From Microdochium bolleyi (Eukaryota; Ascomycota; Sordariomycetes; Xylariales; Microdochiaceae), in the NCBI GenBank assembly GCA_001566295.1, contig KQ964251.1:749838-813837 (forward strand): DNA of 64,000 nucleotides. Direction: 5' to 3'. The translations under genes and the position numbers were made by a program. The notes beneath the pieces are model-generated. The model made no database searches. It was not told where the DNA came from and worked only from the letters and a program-made list of their open reading frames with translations. This document shows, piece after piece, positions 58,671-64,000 of the stretch (position 1 is its first letter; the number at the start of each line of letters is the position of its first letter).

Positions 58671-58686
58671 TGATGATGATGATGAT
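58671..58686 (+). repeat. (GAT)n trinucleotide run
   Basis: Five tandem GAT units lie in the 3' flank of the kelch gene. No coding context is apparent. Confidence 0.8.
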
Positions 58687-59378
58687 AAGCTTGTACAGAG
58701 TAAATACATGTGATCGGACTAAGCTAAGAGTGAAGTGGTTGCTGATTGGCGTGATCTATGTGTAAGCGTATGTATGGTCTATATGTTTGCATGATCTACA
58801 AGGGGGCTGGCAAATGTCGACCGTCTCATCGTCCTCAGGACTCTCGCATACAATCAGCGGCGCGCTCTGCTCTTCTGCGCGCACAATGGATATTCGCAGA
58901 GAAGAAATCAAACATGACCAGACCAGATGTTGTGCGCGGTGACGAACAAGGAGGTATCCATACGACCCTGAATTCGAGTATGAGTAGCGGATGGGCGTAG
59001 GTGAACCACACATGGGGCAATGTTGCTCGAACCCGTTCGCTGTGGCGCCGCCGGCATACATTTCCTCAACATCAGAAACACAGCTTGGTGCTGAGGACAG
59101 GAAGAGGGCAAAATGTCTTTGGCGCAGTGCGTTTGTTGTGATTCGTTATATTGTTTATGTACAAGCTTCTTCACATTGTCTTCGCCTAAGGCGTCAAAAC
59201 CCGCGGCGTGTGCCATTTGGGACATGGGAGCGATCCTACCACTGGACACGTTCAGGAAGCATCTGGCTGGGCACGGACAGCCCGCGCGTCTCCTAATGCT
59301 CTTTCTAAAAGCACATACGCAAGCGCCCTCTTCCCCTAAGTCCTTCCCACATCCACAACTATCTCCCAGATCTCTCTT

Positions 59379-60515
59379 TTACAGATCAGATCTCGTGGTC
59401 TCGGTGCCCCACGGCTCGCCGGTGAGGTTCGTCTGGCCGCCGCTGTGCTCGCACGACTGGCGACCGCTCAGAGGGCCCGGAGCGGGCACCTTCTTGGCGG
59501 CGGCGCCGGTGCTGCCGGTGGCGTTGGCGCTGTCGCGCAGCGCGGTAATGAGCTGCCGGGTGGTCTCGGGGGTCAGGTCCTCGTAGTAGTCGTCGTTGAT
59601 CTGGACCATGGGCGCGTTGACGCAGGCGCCAAGGCACTCGACCTCGATGAAGGTGAAGAGGCCGTCCTTGGTGGTCTCGCCCTGCTTGATGCCGAGCTCC
59701 TCCTTGATCGTCTTGACGATGACGTCGCTGCCGCAGCCGCCGAGCTGGCAGGGGGTCTGTCGGGAAGAGAGTCCTGTTAGCACGTGTTTTGCCTCCGCGA
59801 TGTGCCCGGAATGACATGTGTAATGTGTCGCCGAGGAGAAGCTGGGTCAGTACTCACAGTCGTGCAGGCCTGGACGTGGAACTTGCCGACTGGCGTCCGG
59901 TTGTACATGGTGTAGAAGGAGGCGACCTCGTAGACGCGCATGGGGGGCATCTCGAGGAGGCGGGCGACCTCATTCATAACGCTGATGGAGGTGAAGCCGT
60001 GCTGGCGCTGGCCGAGGTCGAGGATGGGCATGACGGCGGCCTTCTTGTACTGGGGCGGGTACCGCTTGAGGATCTCGGCGATGAGCTTCTCATTCTGGGC
60101 GTTGAACTTGAACGGGATGTCGGCGTTGTTCTCGGGCGTGTCGCGGTGCTATAAGGGAGACGCGGACGTGTCAGTCTGGGCTGAAATGTAACTGTGGTGT
60201 TTGGTATATGGATCGCCGCCGGGCTGTCGAAGACACTTTGGAGTGTTCTCTCTCTGATCTTCGGGTTCGTGCATTCCCTGTCTGAGCAGAAGAGTTGCAG
60301 GACCCTCGGGAACAGAGATCGCTCCTCCTCCGCAAGGATGTTGTCGTCATCGCAGTGCCGGGGCAAACCAAATGCTCGCAAAGACATACCACCATCAAAG
60401 AGTCGCTCCTCCGGGCGGTGGCGGCTGTGAAGGTGCGGATCTGCGGGCGAGGCGCACGGCGGGCGGCCGAGCGAGCGGCCGTCCGGAAGAGCATCGGGCA
60501 CAGTTTCGAGGCCAT
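59379..60515 (-). CDS. nuo-24: NADH:ubiquinone oxidoreductase 24 kDa subunit (complex I, NDUFV2)
   Basis: Exons 60515-60390, 60148-59858 and 59756-59379, all joined in phase 0, give 264 residues, the normal size of the fungal precursor. The first exon (MASKLCPMLFRTAARSAARR...) is an Arg/Ala-rich mitochondrial presequence. The subunit sits in the matrix NADH-oxidising arm and carries the [2Fe-2S] cluster N1a. Its four cysteine ligands are visible as C-x4-C in QACTTTPCQ (137 and 142, split by an intron after Thr-Thr) and C-x3-C in ECLGAC (about 180 and 184). Family signatures include VMPILDLGQRQHGFTS, RVYEVASFYTMYNR and CLGACVNAPMVQIN. It complements the 51 kDa FMN subunit encoded elsewhere. 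It looks fully functional. Confidence 0.96.
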
Positions 60516-61059
60516 TGTGAAGTGTTGGGCCGGGCAATTGGCGAGTGTGTGCGTGTCGTCTGCGCTATGAAGCTTCACCCACGACGACGCTGCGCTGCAA
60601 TTATCATGGAGGTGATCGAGTGGATGACGCCCGAGAATCATCGGCACATTGATTGGCCACTTGCCAGGGCCACAGTCATGCTGTGGAGCGGGCTGGGCGC
60701 CAGCTGGCAGGCCGGCTCCACACTCGACGCAGGCAGGACATTGAGTCTCCCGCGCCCTCCAGAGCGAGAGGTCATTGATGCACGGCGGATACCTCAAGAT
60801 GGCTGGCTCCTTCGCTTGTCTTCAGGTTCCCAGTTCACTTGCGCATTAGCGGCAATCACGCTCAACGTGCACGATCCTATCTTTGGGGTTCGACTCGGTC
60901 CAATGATCCAGAGCCGCCATACAGTAGGGAACTACCGAAGCGCATCACTTTCCGGGGGGCATCGCAAGCTGGTGATCATGCTTTTGTACAGGCTTGCGTG
61001 TGCGACTCTAATCCATGGCTCTGCTCCCAAACAATAATTACTGAAGGCAGGGTCTTGGC
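60516..61059. other. Intergenic region between complex I 24 kDa and peroxiredoxin genes
   Basis: 3' end of the peroxiredoxin gene and promoter of nuo-24, both minus strand. No frame with recognisable content. Confidence 0.65.
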
Positions 61060-61857
61060 CTACTCTTCCTTGGCCTCCTTGGCGGCCTCGCCGTTGACTG
61101 CAGCGGGAGCAGCCTCCTTCTCATCCTTGCCCTCCTTCTCGTCAGGAACGGTAGCCGCAGCAGGCTCTGACTCGGCCGTGGTCGCACTGCTTTCTACAAG
61201 CGCCTTGACAGCATTGACAGTGGGGGCAGGGCCGCCGGGCTGCGAGAGGAGTACCTTGCCAGACTTGTCAACGGCAAACACGCCGCGCTGCGTGCCTGAC
61301 GGCTGCTTCTTGAGGCCGATGGCTGCGATCAGGGTCGCACTAGGATCACACAGGAGCGGATAGGGAAGCTTCTGCTTCTCCTTGAAGGTGGTGTTGGCCT
61401 TGGGCGAGTCCTTGGACAGGCCGTATATGGCGAGGCCGCCGCTGGTCAGGGGCTCATATGAGTCTCTGAAGAGGCACGCCTGCGTGGTGCCTGGGGTATA
61501 ACAGCGTCAGTTGCAGACATATCCCGTGAGGGACCACGGCCGAGGGAACTTACATCCTGGGGTCGAAGCCTTGGGGTACGTGAAGAGGACGACGCCAGAC
61601 TTGCTCTGCTCGACGAGCGCCTTCAGGGTCGTCTTGGTGCCGTCGTTGGTCTCGATCTCACCCCCGAAGCCCTCGAGGTCGATCTGCGAGCCAACAGCGG
61701 GGGGACCGCCAGCCTTTGCTGCGGGGGTATCAGCGGGCTTGCCCGTGACGGCCTCCTTGACCTTGGTCGCAACCTTGGAGGCCTTGCTCTGCCTCTTGGC
61801 CGCTGGAGGCGGCGGCGGCGCGGCCGGGGCTTTCCTCTTGCGCAGCTCGACGGGCAT
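61060..61857 (-). CDS. PrxQ/BCP-type peroxiredoxin, nuclear Dot5-like
   Basis: Exons 61857-61554 and 61490-61060 join to 244 residues. The N-terminus is basic and proline rich (VELRKRKAPAA, AAKRQSKASK), resembling the nuclear localisation region of Dot5, the nuclear thiol peroxidase of yeast. The catalytic segment is ASTPGCTTQACLFRDS: peroxidatic Cys102 and resolving Cys107, five apart as in atypical two-Cys PrxQ enzymes. The rest of the fold (LAIYGLSKDSPKANTTFKEKQKLPYPLLCDPSATL, RGVFAVDKSGKVLL) is intact. A C-terminal acidic, Ala/Glu/Lys-rich tail of about 45 residues is an extra relative to bacterial BCP. The enzyme reduces H2O2 and alkyl hydroperoxides using thioredoxin. The intron falls inside the codon of the peroxidatic cysteine. 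Confidence 0.93.
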
Positions 61858-62933
61858 GGCGACTGTTCTGAGATGCTGGCGACGGGGCTGGGATTTGTCA
61901 CAGAGTGTGCGAGGAAGAGGTGGAGGTCCCGTGGTGAGCAGCGAAGAGGAGGAGTTTATGTGATTGTATCAGGATTCAGGGTGAGGCCGCGATTGCCAGC
62001 CACCAGAAGAGAGATGGGAAAGAAGCAATGTTGTCGTGCCGGGCAGTGGGAGGACGACATGGCAACGGAGGTTGTTGACACCGGGGGGGCGGGCTGGCGA
62101 CCTCGCTGTCTCGACCATTCTGCGACAGGCCCAGCCAATCTCGTGCCGCGAGGCAGCTTCTCCAGATGTCGCAAGGGCCGGGCAGGGGTCAGAGATGATG
62201 GCTGGCTAGGCCAGATTGCTAAGCTCGAGCCCGGTGCAGCCGTCAGGTACGGGAGAGTCTGGGATGGGAAACTCTCGTTTCCCCGGGGCTCTGCTGTCCG
62301 GGTCGGTCCTGCGTCCAGACGTCTGCTCTAGAGTCCAGATGCAGGTGGCTCCTGCGTGCCTTGGCCCAGTGGGGCAACAGCCAAGTTGGAGCTGGCTGCA
62401 GGGCCTGACACGCTGCATGCCGCCATGCACGCCATCCTTCACCCGGCAACGACGACCGGCCCACGATAAACACTTATCGGTATGCGACTTGCGGCGCCTG
62501 GCACTCCCGCCTCGCAGTGCCCTGTACCCCCGTAGCCACGCAGTCACCATGGGCGGGACAAGTATCGTGCTGGGCACAAATCAGAGGCATCGTGTGTGAA
62601 CTTGCATTCAGGCCGTCTTTGGGAAGTGTAAGCAAGTCTCATATAATGCTACCCTATCGTAATACGCAACTGTTCAGAAGTTTCCAGTCACGCGGAAGTC
62701 GTGACACAAGTCGAAGCGAAAATGAACGCCAACACCCCCAATTTCCACAGTAACACCGCAACGCACATAAACACCTCCCCGGGGCCACCCAGTCGAGAGA
62801 ACAGGTCCAGCTATACCTCCGACCCCGAGACAACTCCAGACCGGCTGCGCGGCAGACCAAGGCCTCTCTAGTTACAGCCGACGCCCGCGACCAGATACAC
62901 GGCCCGCTGCTTCGATCATGTCTGCTATCCTCT
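61858..62933. other. Intergenic region
   Basis: Promoter of the peroxiredoxin gene and 3' flank of the cutinase gene, both minus strand. Frames up to about 150 codons are motif-free. Confidence 0.6.
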
Positions 62934-63590
62934 TCAAGCCGCAGCGTTGACCTTCTGCGTGATGAACTGCACCGCCTCGTCCGCGCGGCGGCCGTACGTC
63001 AGGTGCGGCGCCGCGATGATGAGCGTGCCCGAGCACACGAGGTCGCCCGTGTTGCAGATGACGAGCGTCTTCTCCTTGGGGAAGTTGGGAATCTGCCCGC
63101 GGTCCTGCAGGTTCTGGGTGTCGCCGTACGTGACGGCGGCCACGATCTGCTCCTTGATGGCCTGCGGCTGGTCCTCGACGGCGCGGTGCACGAGCGCCGC
63201 GCCCTGGCTGTAGCCCGCCACGACGATCTTGGAGTTGGGGCAGTCCGCGTTGGCCTTGACGAGCAGGTTGCTCATCTCCCGGATCCCGGCCGGGTCGGCG
63301 CCACCGGGCAGCGCGTTGGTCGCCAGCGCCGCGCGGTAGTTGATGCCCTCGGTGGCGACAGAGTTGCGGCCGAGCGCGGACTTGATGCCGTCCGAGGTGG
63401 GCGGGCCGCAGACGGTGCCCATGTTGCCGACCTCGGTCGAGCCGCGGGCGAAGAGGAAAATGACGTCCTTGCAGCCACCGGTGGTGAACTCGTTCAGGGT
63501 GGTCCGGCCGCCGAGCTGGCGGTTGTCGAGGCCTACGGGGGAGGCGACGACGGCGGCCGCCGCAACGAGAACGGAGAAGAAGGTCTTCAT
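62934..63590 (-). CDS. Secreted cutinase (CE5 serine esterase)
   Basis: An intronless frame of 218 residues from ATG 63590. A signal peptide (MKTFFSVLVAAAAVVAS) is followed by a short propeptide-like stretch. Cutinase hydrolyses ester bonds of plant cutin and related polyesters outside the cell. The catalytic serine is in GYSQG (Ser128), the aspartate in GDLVC (Asp183) and the histidine in APHLTYG (His196). FLFARGSTEVGNMG contains the oxyanion-hole region. The usual disulphides would be Cys40-Cys117 and Cys179-Cys186. Cys61 is extra and has no obvious partner. Length and motifs are normal for the family. It could act in plant interaction or saprotrophic growth. Confidence 0.95.
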   Translation of the reverse strand: MKTFFSVLVAAAAVVASPVGLDNRQLGGRTTLNEFTTGGCKDVIFLFARGSTEVGNMGTVCGPPTSDGIKSALGRNSVATEGINYRAALATNALPGGADPAGIREMSNLLVKANADCPNSKIVVAGYSQGAALVHRAVEDQPQAIKEQIVAAVTYGDTQNLQDRGQIPNFPKEKTLVICNTGDLVCSGTLIIAAPHLTYGRRADEAVQFITQKVNAAA

Positions 63591-64000
63591 GTTGGAAGAG
63601 GTTGTCGAGGCGTTCAAGTCGTGCTGTGTGAGTTAAAGAGTGTGAGGTTGTCCAATGAACCGGCAATGGAGACAACGAGTGAAAAGACTGAAGCTATCTT
63701 GGGGTGTGTGATGAAGATGTGGTGAGTGAGTGAACCTGCTCGACTGACTAGAGAGTGCCTGATGAAGCTTCTGGCTCTCTGTTTCGATCTACAAGCGGAT
63801 GCCGGGGACCCTTTATAGATCTCTTTCCGTGAGGATACGCATGGCTCATGCAGCCCACGATGCCCGGGTCTCGGCAGTTCCAGGGCATGAGCGGCAGGAC
63901 GCCACGATGCCCGCCATGGTGGGAAACATGCCGCTTCCGACGAACATTCGCAGAAGTTTCTTCATCGAGCTTAGCGGGAACTGTCAAGCCTGCCGGTGCG
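63591..64000. promoter_or_regulatory. Cutinase upstream region
   Basis: Minus-strand promoter DNA. A TATAAAG element lies at 63817-63811, about 220 bp before the start codon. A CCGGGG sequence at about 63,803-63,808 fits the loose carbon-catabolite (CreA) consensus. No classical CCTCGG cutinase palindrome was noticed. The right window edge may contain part of another gene, but none is recognisable. Confidence 0.5.

Larger units (their letters stand above)
58351..59378. other. Convergent intergenic region
   Basis: 3' flanks of the kelch gene (+) and the complex I gene (-). It contains a 46-nt pyrimidine tract and a short (GAT)n run, both in the likely kelch 3' UTR. No gene seen. Confidence 0.65.

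Noticed and set aside
1..64000. tRNA, rRNA, CRISPR arrays, transposons and strong repeat-induced point mutation
   Set aside because: By eye I found no convincing tRNA B-box context, no rRNA-like sequence, no spaced repeats, no transposase or reverse-transcriptase motifs and no strongly AT-biased decayed tract. A tRNAscan and repeat search would settle this.

Overview
The window is nuclear DNA of a filamentous ascomycete (Pezizomycotina, most likely a Sordariomycete). The support is direct. Coding regions are split by short introns (mostly 50-140 nt) with GTRAGT-type donors, CTRAC-like branch sites and YAG acceptors. Third codon positions strongly favour C or G. The gene set is typically fungal: Atg7, a Tri4-like P450, fungal C2H2 and bZIP regulators, cutinase, a Dap1-type haem protein, OMA1, an Mgr3-like protein and complex I 24 kDa. 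No bacterial operons, CRISPR array, rRNA, tRNA or transposon was recognised. All exon joins given were read by eye from splice signals and checked for reading-frame consistency. None is confirmed by transcripts.

Layout. 0.9-11 kb (+): a 2,301-residue fusion of a ZNFX1/UPF1-like helicase with three CbxX-type AAA modules, followed by atg7. 12-19 kb: a C2H2 regulator (-), dCMP deaminase (+) and a 60-residue membrane protein (-). 19.1-24.4 kb: a 5.3 kb stretch without a convincing gene, carrying a perfect 93-bp tandem duplication and a CATGCATG inverted repeat; it leads into a cytochrome P450 (+). 26.7-29.4 kb: a small cytochrome b5 (-) lying tail-to-tail with the P450, then OMA1 (-). 29.4-37 kb is gene-poor around a bZIP regulator (-). 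37-40 kb: an Mgr3-like TPR protein (-) and Dap1 (+) share a divergent promoter. 40.9-52 kb: a 71-residue Cys-rich protein (-), two related C2H2 proteins (+), and an omega-class glutathione transferase between them. 53.6-58.4 kb: a ubiquitin-like-domain protein with low-complexity arms and a kelch protein with an acidic insert, both (+). 59.4-63.6 kb, all (-): complex I 24 kDa subunit, a nuclear-type PrxQ/Dot5 peroxiredoxin, and cutinase.

How the genes relate. Eukaryotic gene order is loose, so shared themes are only suggestive. Several products are mitochondrial (OMA1, Mgr3-like, Nuo-24). Three are haem or P450 related (P450, cytochrome b5, Dap1). Two handle peroxide or electrophile stress (Prx, GST). 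The strongest candidate for unusual biology is the helicase-AAA fusion near the left end: its helicase P-loop is interrupted by a 51-nt intron that stays open if retained.
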